DNA from: an uncultured Methanoregula sp.
GTDB taxonomy: Archaea; Halobacteriota; Methanomicrobia; Methanomicrobiales; Methanospirillaceae
Assembly (NCBI RefSeq): GCF_963662735.1
Contig: NZ_OY759744.1
Span: 1,716,153 to 1,780,152 of the forward strand
Reading direction: 5' to 3'
Length of the DNA: 64,000 nt
The notes under the pieces were generated by a model. The model saw only the letters and a list, made by a program, of their open reading frames with translations. It did no database searches and was not told the origin of the DNA. The position numbers and the translations under genes are program-made. How positions within the stretch are numbered: the first letter of the stretch is position 1; the number at the start of each line of letters is the position of its first letter. Positions 1 through 7,172 of this stretch are shown here, one piece after another.

Positions 1-1
1 C

Positions 2-1126
2 CCCTCGTCCATGATCTGGTCTGCGGACGGGAAGACCCTCTTTGTGATCGCCATGGATTTTGGGAACAGTGCATTGTTTGCAATCGATCCGGCAACGGGA
101 GCAGTCAGGACACTGGTCGGGAACGGGACGGTCTCTTCGGTCAGCACGATGGGGAACAACCTCGTATACGCTTTTGCAAACCAGACCCGACCGGCGGATC
201 TCTTCACGATCGATCCCGCCGGGAACCATGCGGAGCAGATAACGCAGGTCAACCGGGACCGGCTTCGGCAGGTCCGGATGGGGGAGTACGAGCAGTTCTC
301 CTTTCCGGGCTGGAACAATGAGACCGTTTACGGGTATGTGGTAAAACCGGTGGATTTTGATCCGGCAAAGAAATACCCGGTTGCTCTCCTGATCCATGGA
401 GGGCCCCAGGGATCTTTTGCAGATGACTTCGGTTACCGGTGGAATCCCCAGGCCTATGCGGGAAGAGGATATGCCGTGGTCACGATCGATTTCCATGGAT
501 CGGTCGGGTACGGGCAGGCATTTACCGATTCAATCCGGGAGGACTGGGGCGGGAAACCTCTCGTGGATCTCCAGAAGGGGCTGAATGCAACGCTTGAAAA
601 AAATCCCTGGATGGACGGGGACCGGGTCTCTGCGCTTGGGGGCTCGTACGGCGGGTTCATGATCAACTGGATAGCCGGCGCCTGGCCCGACCGGTTCCGC
701 TGCCTGGTAACGCACGACGGCCAGTTCGATACCCGGTATTCCTATTTCGACACCGATGAACTCTGGTTCGATGAATGGGACCAGAACGGAACCCCGTGGG
801 AGAACCCCGGGGCATATTCCCGGTACAACCCGGCAGAGCATGTTGCTCTCTGGAAAACACCAACCCTGGTGATCCAGGGCGGGAACGATTACCGGGTACC
901 GGAAACGGAAGGGTTCGCTGTGTTCTCGGCACTCCAGCGGCGAAACATCCCGAGCAGGCTTCTCTACTTCCCCGATGAGAACCACTGGGTACTGAAACCC
1001 GGAAACAGTATCCTGTGGTACCATACGGTCCTTGACTGGCTGGACCAGTGGACCGGGAATTCTGCAGTTCCGGCAAGTGCGGGATCTGCGCCTGCAGTTC
1101 CAGGGAAAATCCCCCCGGTTTTTTAA
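2..1126 (+). CDS. S9 family (prolyl oligopeptidase-type) serine peptidase, 3' part
   Basis: The gene enters from the left edge: its frame is open from base 2 with no start in view, so the N-terminal beta-propeller is mostly missing. The visible part holds the end of the propeller and a complete alpha/beta-hydrolase catalytic domain. Counting from the Met at base 11, the nucleophile is Ser212 in GGSYGGF, the acid is Asp293 in GGNDYRVP and the base is His325 in DENHW. An HGGP oxyanion motif lies near residue 130. Members cleave short peptides or acyl-aminoacyl groups. The C-terminus ends in an Ala/Pro-rich tail. The next gene is on the opposite strand (convergent). Family assignment is firm; substrate is unknown. 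Confidence 0.93.
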   Translation, partial: PSSMIWSADGKTLFVIAMDFGNSALFAIDPATGAVRTLVGNGTVSSVSTMGNNLVYAFANQTRPADLFTIDPAGNHAEQITQVNRDRLRQVRMGEYEQFSFPGWNNETVYGYVVKPVDFDPAKKYPVALLIHGGPQGSFADDFGYRWNPQAYAGRGYAVVTIDFHGSVGYGQAFTDSIREDWGGKPLVDLQKGLNATLEKNPWMDGDRVSALGGSYGGFMINWIAGAWPDRFRCLVTHDGQFDTRYSYFDTDELWFDEWDQNGTPWENPGAYSRYNPAEHVALWKTPTLVIQGGNDYRVPETEGFAVFSALQRRNIPSRLLYFPDENHWVLKPGNSILWYHTVLDWLDQWTGNSAVPASAGSAPAVPGKIPPVF

Positions 1127-1246
1127 GAATCTTAAATTCTGTACGGATTCCCTGATCGTGCATCCGTCCGGGGGAGCAGTGCGCTGCCCGTTTTGAATAA
1201 GGTCACGTCAGCAGCAGGATCGAAAAAACAGGAAAAATTATCCGGC

Positions 1247-1555
1247 TTATTCCTTCCGGTGGAGGGAATGGATCTTGATGATGCCGGCGCAGGACTTGCA
1301 GGTATAGAACTCCTCTTTCCAGCAGTTTTCGCAGCCCCACCGCCCGCACAGCACGCACTGCCGGAGCTCCGACACGGCATGGGGGGTGCTGCACAGGTCG
1401 CAGACATACCGGGAGAAACTCCCGGCATCTTTCGCCGGCGGTTCGCCCTGCTTACGAATGACGGTTATTTCGCCTTTGAGGTCCCGGAAGAGATCGCCTG
1501 TTGGATTACTTTTTGGCGCTTCCTTTCGAAACCAGTTCTTTTTCAACACGGTCAA
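1247..1555 (-). CDS. small Cys-rich zinc-ribbon protein
   Basis: A protein of about 102 residues with four Cys pairs in its C-terminal half (CDLC, CVLC, CENC, CKSC), typical of a double zinc ribbon or treble clef. The rest is basic and charged. There is no ATG. The frame is open up to a TTG at 1600, but the TTG at 1555 has GGAGG six bases upstream and is preferred; a GTG at 1549 is another option. With any of these the start lies inside the 3' end of the upstream coiled-coil gene, so the two are translationally linked. It is the last gene of the minus-strand group that begins at 4590. Function is not recognised; the zinc-binding role is inferred from the Cys spacing. Confidence 0.65.
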   Translation of the reverse strand: MTVLKKNWFRKEAPKSNPTGDLFRDLKGEITVIRKQGEPPAKDAGSFSRYVCDLCSTPHAVSELRQCVLCGRWGCENCWKEEFYTCKSCAGIIKIHSLHRKE

Positions 1556-1862
1556 GCCGGGCCTCCAGGCTGACGAGGTTGTTCTGCATATCCGCTTCAA
1601 ATTTTTTCAGGTCTGCAAGGCGTGCCTCGTCCGCTTCGAGTTCCGTGTATTTTTTTACCTTGAATTCCCCGAGTTTTTTCTGGTCCACGAGCTGCCATTC
1701 TTCGACAAGGCTCTGGAACCGGCGGTCCAGGTACTCGTCCACCCGGCTCTCGATCGGGCGGGAGAGCGAGACGTCGCCCTTTGCGCCCCGGATGTAATAA
1801 TAGATGATGAACAGGATGGCAAGAAGGATGATGACGATAAGGATGAACGTGAAGAGATCCAT
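1506..1862 (-). CDS. membrane-anchored coiled-coil protein, YxD...EEW family (copy 3)
   Basis: A protein of about 118 residues. One N-terminal membrane segment (about residues 4-24, LFTFILIVIILLAILFI) is followed by a Tyr/Arg-rich edge and a long charged, heptad-like cytoplasmic helix. The segment YLDRRFQSLVEEWQL matches YVDRRMQMIVEEWDL in the next gene upstream and YFDSTFASVIEEWEL in the one before, so the three are paralogues. ATG 1862 is chosen because AAGGAG lies ten bases upstream; a GTG at 1871 would sit almost on that site. The start follows the previous stop by one base (TGATATG). No known function; an envelope scaffold or membrane-tethered assembly partner is a guess. Confidence 0.75.
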   Translation of the reverse strand: MDLFTFILIVIILLAILFIIYYYIRGAKGDVSLSRPIESRVDEYLDRRFQSLVEEWQLVDQKKLGEFKVKKYTELEADEARLADLKKFEADMQNNLVSLEARLDRVEKELVSKGSAKK

Positions 1863-1863
1863 A

Positions 1864-2085
1864 TCAGACACGCTCCTTTAACCTCTTGGCCCGGTTTTCC
1901 AGTTCCGTCAGCTTGTCCGAGGCAGCGTGCCCGGATGCCTTAAGCCCGGGGATCTCCCGCTCGACCGCGTCGAGCCGGCTCGTGAAATCCGCAATATCCG
2001 TTGAACGGGCAAGATCCCACTCCTCGACAATCATCTGCATCCGCCGGTCAACGTAGGCATTGAGGTAATTCGTCATGCCGATCAT
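1864..2085 (-). CDS. small coiled-coil protein, YxD...EEW family (copy 2)
   Basis: A 73-residue soluble protein. The first 20 residues carry the motif YVDRRMQMIVEEWDL; the rest is a charged coiled coil with heptad Leu/Ile spacing (SRLDAVEREIPGL, then KLTELENRAKRL). The ATG at 2085 has GGAG eight bases upstream and overlaps the preceding stop as ATGA. The frame stays open upstream to 2238, but that extension is Arg-rich shadow sequence of the neighbouring gene. It lacks the membrane anchor of copy 3, so it could pair with the anchored copy through the shared motif or helix (inference). Function unknown. Confidence 0.75.
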   Translation of the reverse strand: MIGMTNYLNAYVDRRMQMIVEEWDLARSTDIADFTSRLDAVEREIPGLKASGHAASDKLTELENRAKRLKERV

Positions 2086-2387
2086 AGGGATTTCTCCAGC
2101 GACGTTATGAGTGCATCGAGATTCGTGGCACGCTTTTCGAGCACGGTCTTCTCCGCGTACAGGATATTGATATCGTTTGTCACGCTCGCGAGCCGGTTCT
2201 CCAGCTTGTGCAGGTCGGTCTCGGTGAGGAGCTCCCATTCCTCGATTACCGACGCGAATGTGCTGTCGAAATAGGCATCGAGCGTCTTATCCATGGTCGG
2301 GAGTTTCGACTCAATCGCGGCAGGAAGTTCTGAGAACTGGTCCCAGAAGGCAGGGGCTGCCGGGTTCTGGTTAACTACCGGGTACAT
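2082..2387 (-). CDS. small coiled-coil protein, YxD...EEW family (copy 1)
   Basis: A 101-residue soluble protein with an N-terminal Pro/Ala-rich stretch of about 30 residues, then YFDSTFASVIEEWEL (about 39-53), then a coiled coil (DLHKLENRLASVTNDI, later LEKRATNLDALITSLEKSL). The ATG directly abuts the stop of the upstream gene (TAAATG) with GGTGA five bases before it, and its own stop overlaps the next start as ATGA. Such packing points to coordinated expression of all three paralogues. It has no transmembrane segment. The family is not one I can name. Confidence 0.78.
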   Translation of the reverse strand: MYPVVNQNPAAPAFWDQFSELPAAIESKLPTMDKTLDAYFDSTFASVIEEWELLTETDLHKLENRLASVTNDINILYAEKTVLEKRATNLDALITSLEKSL

Positions 2388-2792
2388 TTATTTCACCTTT
2401 TTTTCCTCTTCGCTGATCTTGCCCATCATGTTATCCAGTTTCCTGGTCTTGACAAAATTCTCGAGCCGGGTAAGCCGGGTCTCGATCAGTTTCTCCTTGG
2501 CAAAGATGCCGGTCTCAAGATTCGTGTTCTCGTCTTCCACGGTCCTGATCTCCGCGGTCTGTTCCGGGGAGAGGCGGGTGAACGGGAAATTCTTGGCATC
2601 GGCGTGCTGCTGGAGGAGTTTGAGCTTGTCTTTCTCGAGTTCCAGCTCGAGCTGCCGGCCGGATGTTTTCATCAGCCGTACCTCGCGGAGCATGAGGTAG
2701 AGGATGAAAACACCGATGATTACCAGTGCCACGAGGATGACGGTATCGGTAATCACCGGGGGCTGGACGACAACGGTTGATTCTGCCACCAT
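2388..2792 (-). CDS. membrane-anchored coiled-coil protein
   Basis: A 134-residue protein. A short N-terminus is followed by one membrane helix (about residues 18-38, DTVILVALVIIGVFILYLML) and a long charged cytoplasmic coiled coil (LELELEKDKLKLLQQHA, later LIETRLTRLENFVKTRKL). ATG 2792 has GAGG nine bases upstream; a GTG at 2813 is possible but lies on that site. It precedes the three YxD...EEW genes with no gap and has the anchor-plus-helix layout of copy 3 without the motif. It may be the membrane-tethering member of an assembly built from the four proteins (inference only). Confidence 0.75.
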   Translation of the reverse strand: MVAESTVVVQPPVITDTVILVALVIIGVFILYLMLREVRLMKTSGRQLELELEKDKLKLLQQHADAKNFPFTRLSPEQTAEIRTVEDENTNLETGIFAKEKLIETRLTRLENFVKTRKLDNMMGKISEEEKKVK

Positions 2793-2849
2793 ATTATCTA
2801 ACCTCAACGTCACAGGGTATAATCGCTTTCATTTCCCCCGACGCCCTCA

Positions 2850-3413
2850 TCAGAGCTCATCTTTTCCCTTCATGTGTTTTTTTACGGCAGCCGACGTCTC
2901 ACCGGCAACTTTCCCGGCAGTATCTGCAGCTTTTTTGGTTCCGGTCTTTACGGCATCAGCGGTCTTGGCAGCGCCGGTCTTTACGGAATCCGCAACTTTT
3001 TTTGTGCCGGCTTTTACATTTTCGGCGGTTTTGGCAGTTTCGGTTTTTACCGATGCACCGGTCTTCCGGACCGCCGAATCGAGTTTCCCGACACCTTCCG
3101 AGAACGACTTGTTCGCTTCATCGGCGGCTTTCTGCATCTTTTCTTTGAGCGGGGGTGTTTTCTTGACCGTTACTTCATTTCCATCGTGAAGGCCGAGATC
3201 CTTGAGATCTTCCTCGCTGACACGGACTTCACCTTCTCCTACCATCCGGTCGGCTATCACTACTACCGTTACGGTCTTTTTGGCAGTCTCGTTTATGAGG
3301 TCAACCTTGTCCCCCTCAAAAATATTCAGGTCATTGAGCCGGGACTCGTGGAGGCGTATCCGCCCGTGGCTCGGGAAGGCACGCTTTTTAATGATTAATC
3401 GCAGTTCAGTCAT
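2850..3413 (-). CDS. LEA-like protein with 11-residue repeats and an N-terminal barrel-like domain
   Basis: A 187-residue protein in two parts. Residues 1-85 have the beta-rich, Gly/Asp-turn pattern of a double-psi or AbrB/VAT-N-type barrel (HGRIRLHESRLNDLNIFEGD, then VRVSEEDLKDLGLHDG). After a linker, residues 122-176 are consecutive 11-residue units, such as VKTETAKTAEN, VKAGTKKVADS, VKTGAAKTADA and VKTGTKKAADT. They are Lys/Ala/Thr-rich, with hydrophobics spaced as in group-3 LEA proteins. Such repeats form amphipathic helices that protect proteins or membranes during drying or salt stress. ATG 3413 follows AGGT; a TTG at 3428 is the alternative. A LEA14-like gene follows upstream, which strengthens the stress reading. 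The domain combination is unusual. Confidence 0.78.
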   Translation of the reverse strand: MTELRLIIKKRAFPSHGRIRLHESRLNDLNIFEGDKVDLINETAKKTVTVVVIADRMVGEGEVRVSEEDLKDLGLHDGNEVTVKKTPPLKEKMQKAADEANKSFSEGVGKLDSAVRKTGASVKTETAKTAENVKAGTKKVADSVKTGAAKTADAVKTGTKKAADTAGKVAGETSAAVKKHMKGKDEL

Positions 3414-3516
3414 AATTGATACCTGCAATGGAATATGATATAGATTTTGTGTTCCTGCCGTTTTTACGACGAAAAAAGTACAGCTCCTGTAAATGCCCTG
3501 CCGTCTCGTGAGATTG

Positions 3517-3966
3517 TCATGGCAGTTTCAGCGGCACGGTGGTGACATGCACGAACGGGATCTTCGGGGAAAACCCGAGGATGTCAAGCACTGCCTCCCC
3601 TTTTACCCGGAGCGTGATCTGTCCCTTTGCAACGATGAAGACAAGGGCACTCATCAGTTTCATATTGCTGACCGTTACCGGGATGGTTATCTCGGACGGG
3701 CCGGTTTTGATGGCGATATCCTTCTGGCTCCCGCAGGTGAGGTATGTCCAGTTTTCGCCATCCTGGTAGAACACATTGAAGGTGAGATTTTTGATCTTTA
3801 CGCCAACCGGGTTCCGGTTCACGACCGAGAGCGTGACGCCCAGCGAGAGTTCACTCAGCGAAAGCGACGTGAGCGCAATATTTTTCACGGTAATTTCCGG
3901 GTCCTTGATGAAAAGACCGCAACCGGAAACCGTGTTGCCGGGAAGTATCAGCGGAAGCCAGAACAT
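3517..3966 (-). CDS. LEA14/WHy-domain-like lipoprotein or membrane-associated protein
   Basis: A 149-residue, beta-rich protein. The N-terminus MFWLPLILPGNTVSGCGLF is short and hydrophobic with a Cys near residue 16, which could be a lipid-anchor site or an uncleaved anchor. The body carries the alternating pattern of LEA_2/WHy domains: LGVTLSVVNRNPVGVKIKNL near residues 42-61, then a strand ITIPVTVSNMKL. The signature NRNPVGV (Asn-x-Asn-Pro) is characteristic of the fold. WHy proteins in bacteria and archaea are linked to water-stress protection. ATG 3966 has AGGTG five bases upstream; the TTG at 3987 is rejected. It sits between the LEA-repeat gene and the HdeD-like gene on the same strand. 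Confidence 0.72.
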   Translation of the reverse strand: MFWLPLILPGNTVSGCGLFIKDPEITVKNIALTSLSLSELSLGVTLSVVNRNPVGVKIKNLTFNVFYQDGENWTYLTCGSQKDIAIKTGPSEITIPVTVSNMKLMSALVFIVAKGQITLRVKGEAVLDILGFSPKIPFVHVTTVPLKLP

Positions 3967-4026
3967 GGGAACACCTGATCCCTGCAACGGGTCATATGAA
4001 AAATGGAGTGATGGTTTCTGCGCTTT

Positions 4027-4590
4027 TTAAGCAACTGCCTGTGCTTTCTTTGCCGTGAAAGAGTAAGCAATGGCAATAATCCCCAGCACAATACTGAACG
4101 CACCGATGATGAATGGCAGGAGTGCTGCTACATAAAGCGGCCCGACGAGCAGGAGGATACCAAAGATGATGCTGATAATCCCGAGCACTGCGTTGACGGC
4201 ATCTTTTGAGGAGAAGCCCTGGAAGAGGTGGGCGGCACCGACGAAACATGCCCAGAACCCGATAAAGATGACAAAGAACGACAGGACGAAGATTGTGGCG
4301 TACAGTGGGTAACAGAGGATTGCGATACCCGCGATGATGTTGATGATGGAAAGGAATATCTTCCAGCCCATGTTCGAGCGGTCAACCGCAAGACTCGCGA
4401 GGGCGAATAATCCGCCGACAAGCCAGTAAGCTCCCATGAAGGTGATGAGCAGTACGGTTGTCATCCCGGGCGTTGCAAGCAGCATACCCCCGATGAGGAC
4501 GGAGAGGATTCCCCAGACGAGCAGCAGCCACCAGGGGAACAGCTTTGCATTCGTTATATCCGGCATTGGAGTGGAAATTTCTTCAGCCAT
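4027..4590 (-). CDS. HdeD/DUF308-family membrane protein
   Basis: A 187-residue integral membrane protein with six predicted helices in pairs, each pair opening with a Gly-rich turn (GILSVLIGGMLLATPG, IINIIAGIAILCYPL, ILGIISIIFGILLLVGPL). This internal repetition is the DUF308/HdeD signature. In Escherichia coli HdeD belongs to the acid-fitness island and helps at high cell density in acid. First gene of the minus-strand stress group, with its own TATA box just upstream and a very short leader. It diverges from an amino-acid decarboxylase, another acid-response type of gene, so a pH role is plausible but unproven here. A second member lies at 12.2 kb. Confidence 0.85.
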   Translation of the reverse strand: MAEEISTPMPDITNAKLFPWWLLLVWGILSVLIGGMLLATPGMTTVLLITFMGAYWLVGGLFALASLAVDRSNMGWKIFLSIINIIAGIAILCYPLYATIFVLSFFVIFIGFWACFVGAAHLFQGFSSKDAVNAVLGIISIIFGILLLVGPLYVAALLPFIIGAFSIVLGIIAIAYSFTAKKAQAVA

Positions 4591-4616
4591 GGATTTTCAC
4601 GTTTGTAATTTAATCC

Positions 4617-4634
4617 GATATAGTATATGTATAC
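4617..4634 (-). promoter_or_regulatory. TATA box for the 4590-1247 minus-strand group
   Basis: Read on the minus strand this stretch is GTATACATATACTATATC, an extended archaeal TATA element about 30 bases before the ATG at 4590. A start about 25 bases downstream of the box would leave a leader of only some ten bases. No second strong box was noticed in the short gaps between the following genes, in keeping with one long transcript. Confidence 0.5.
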
Positions 4635-4718
4635 ACCTGTTCCATTTTTCCGGACCGCGGGGTTTTGCAGTGTAATGGGTGGACGAACGGGTGGATGAAA
4701 CCGGGCACGGGCCCCGTA

Positions 4719-4728
4719 TTTTATATAA
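4719..4728 (+). promoter_or_regulatory. TATA box for the decarboxylase operon
   Basis: TTTTATATAA is a strong archaeal TATA element. Initiation near 4750 would give a leader of roughly 115 bases before the ATG at 4866, long for an archaeon and so a possible place for post-transcriptional control. I see no clear riboswitch fold in it. Confidence 0.5.
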
Positions 4729-4865
4729 TGTATGCCGCATACAGTCCCTATGTGGTCGGGCATACTATCCCTCTCTGATCCGATACCCGTGCCGGTATAT
4801 CCCGCAGGGGCATATTCTATCTGTATGTCCGCAGTCACCATCCCCTGAACGTGCAGGAGGTATTC

Positions 4866-7172
4866 ATGAACCTGGAAGAAAAACTCGTGGTTGCAATAAT
4901 TGACGACTGCATGCATACGGACACCCCTCACGGGCGTGCCATCCGCCGGATTGCAAAAGGTCTTGAAGAGTTCGGGATCTATGTGGGAGATGTTGCCTCC
5001 CCTACGGACGCCCGGGCTGCGTTTTCAAATCTCCCGTCCGTCAACTGTATCCTCATCAACTGGAACCTCGGGGGAGATACCCCGAAGAAACACAAGGAGA
5101 CACTTGAACTCATCTGCCAGATACGGGAACGCAACGAGCATATCCCGATCTTTCTGATGGCCGAACCCACGAGCGAGACACCCGCGGCCTTAACGGTCGA
5201 CCTGATCCGGGAGATCAGCGAATACATTTACGTTATGGAAGATACTCCCGAATTTATTGCCGGGCGTATCACTGCCGCGGCCAAACGTTACCGGGAACGT
5301 CTCCTTCCGCCGTTTTTTGGGGAACTGGTGAAATTTTCAAAAGATTTCGAATATTCCTGGCACACCCCGGGCCATGCCGGGGGAACCGCGTTCCGGAAAT
5401 CCGCAGCCGGCCGGCTCTTCCATGATTTCTTTGGCGAGCAACTGTTCCGGTCCGATCTCTCGATCTCCGTAGGCGAGCTCGGGTCCCTTCTCGATCATTC
5501 GGGGCCGGTGGGTGAAGCGGAGCGGTATGCAGCCAAGGTTTTTGGCGCCGACATGACGTACTTTGTCACCAACGGGACGTCGACTGCCAACAAGATCGTA
5601 TACTTTGGCCGGGTGACAAAGGACGACATCGTTCTCGTTGACCGGAACTGCCACAAGTCTGCCGAGCATGCCCTGACGATGACCCATTCCATTGCCGTGT
5701 ACATGGTCCCGACCCGGAACCGGTACGGGATCATCGGCCCGATTCCCCCGCAGGAGATGACTGCCGCGGTGCTGAAGAAAAAGATCGCAGCCTGTCCGCT
5801 GACAACATCCTTAAAAAGCAAAAAGCCGGTCCATGCCGTTATCACCAATTCCACGTATGACGGGCTCTGCTACCATGCTCCCCGGGTAGAGGAACTGCTC
5901 GGGAAAAGCGTGGACAGTATCCATTTCGACGAGGCGTGGTACGCGTATGCACGGTTCAACCCGCTGTACCGGGACCGGTTCGCGATGCGGGATGGCGCAA
6001 AGGACGAGAAAGGCCCCACCGTCTTTGCAACCCAGTCCACCCACAAGCTGCTCGCTGCTCTCTCGCAGGCATCCATGATCCATATCCGGACCGGGCGCGT
6101 TCCCATCGATCCCGGCCGGTTCAACGAAGGGTTCATGATGCACAGCTCAACGTCGCCGCTCTATACGATCATCGCGTCCCTCGACGTATCGTCAAAGATG
6201 ATGGACGGTGCGTCCGGCAGGCACCTCACTACCGAATCCATAGAAGAAGCGATCCGGTTCCGGCGCACCATGGCCCGTGTCGACCGCGAGATCGGGAAGG
6301 GCAAGGCAAAAACCGACTGGTGGTTCCCGATGTGGCAGCCGGCAACGGTTACGGATCCGAAAACAAAGAAGAAGATCGCGTTTGCCGATGCATCGATCGA
6401 TACGCTCCGGGATAATCCCTCCTGCTGGGTGCTCCACCCGGGCGAAGACTGGCATGGGTTTACCGGGCTTCCGGATGACTACTGCATGCTCGACCCGATC
6501 AAGGTCACCGTGCTCATGCCAGGGGTGAACAATGACGGGTCCCTTGCCAGGTGGGGTATTCCCGCTGCAGTCGTGGTGAAGTTCCTCGACACGCGGGGAA
6601 TCATCAACGAGAAGTCCGGGGATTACAGCATCCTGTTCCTCTTCTCGATGGGAATTACGAAAGGGAAGTGGGGCACGCTGGTCACCGAGCTCTTCGAGTT
6701 CAAGCGGCTGTACGACGAGAATGCACCGCTCGAAGAGGTATTCCCCGATCTTACGAAGAACTGCCCGGCCCGGTACGCCGGGAAGACTCTCCAGGACCTC
6801 GTGCAGGAGATGCACTCCTTCAAAAAGGATCACAGGATGTGCGAACTGCTCCAGGAAGCCTTCTCGCTCCTGCCGGAACCGGCAATGACCTATGCAGATG
6901 CCTTCGCCCATCTCGTGCGTGGCGAAGTCGAGCACCTGCCCCTTGCAAGGGCAAAAGACCGGGTAATCGCAACGGGCATTGTGCCGTATCCGCCGGGGAT
7001 TCCCCTGCTTGCTCCCGGGGAGCGGACCGGCAAACTGAGCGGGGCCGTCTTAAAATATCTTGCCTCGCTTGAGGCGTTTGACAGACAGTTCCCGGGGTTC
7101 GAACATGATACCCACGGGATAGAAAATGTGAACGGTGATTACATGATGTATTGTATCAGGGAGAAGAAATGA
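4866..7172 (+). CDS. Orn/Lys/Arg decarboxylase, PLP-dependent (class I, bacterial type)
   Basis: A 768-residue decarboxylase of the inducible Lys/Orn/Arg family. Order: N-terminal receiver-like wing domain (about 1-130), the PLP fold with HTPGHAGG near 160, HFDEAWYAYARF with the PLP-ring aspartate, and the Schiff-base lysine Lys394 in ATQSTHKLL, then the C-terminal domain. Length matches bacterial LdcI/AdiA/SpeC. Such enzymes consume a proton while making cadaverine, agmatine or putrescine; the substrate cannot be read from the sequence. ATG 4866 has AGGAGG five bases upstream and is preferred over GTG 4851. The antiporter follows with an ATGA overlap. Many methanogens use pyruvoyl arginine decarboxylase instead, so bacterial transfer is likely. 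Confidence 0.92.
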   Translation: MNLEEKLVVAIIDDCMHTDTPHGRAIRRIAKGLEEFGIYVGDVASPTDARAAFSNLPSVNCILINWNLGGDTPKKHKETLELICQIRERNEHIPIFLMAEPTSETPAALTVDLIREISEYIYVMEDTPEFIAGRITAAAKRYRERLLPPFFGELVKFSKDFEYSWHTPGHAGGTAFRKSAAGRLFHDFFGEQLFRSDLSISVGELGSLLDHSGPVGEAERYAAKVFGADMTYFVTNGTSTANKIVYFGRVTKDDIVLVDRNCHKSAEHALTMTHSIAVYMVPTRNRYGIIGPIPPQEMTAAVLKKKIAACPLTTSLKSKKPVHAVITNSTYDGLCYHAPRVEELLGKSVDSIHFDEAWYAYARFNPLYRDRFAMRDGAKDEKGPTVFATQSTHKLLAALSQASMIHIRTGRVPIDPGRFNEGFMMHSSTSPLYTIIASLDVSSKMMDGASGRHLTTESIEEAIRFRRTMARVDREIGKGKAKTDWWFPMWQPATVTDPKTKKKIAFADASIDTLRDNPSCWVLHPGEDWHGFTGLPDDYCMLDPIKVTVLMPGVNNDGSLARWGIPAAVVVKFLDTRGIINEKSGDYSILFLFSMGITKGKWGTLVTELFEFKRLYDENAPLEEVFPDLTKNCPARYAGKTLQDLVQEMHSFKKDHRMCELLQEAFSLLPEPAMTYADAFAHLVRGEVEHLPLARAKDRVIATGIVPYPPGIPLLAPGERTGKLSGAVLKYLASLEAFDRQFPGFEHDTHGIENVNGDYMMYCIREKK

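Noticed and set aside
2850-3200. DNA-level tandem repeat in the LEA-like gene as a non-coding repeat or CRISPR-like array
   Set aside because: The period is 33 bases, in frame, and fully explained by the 11-residue protein repeat.
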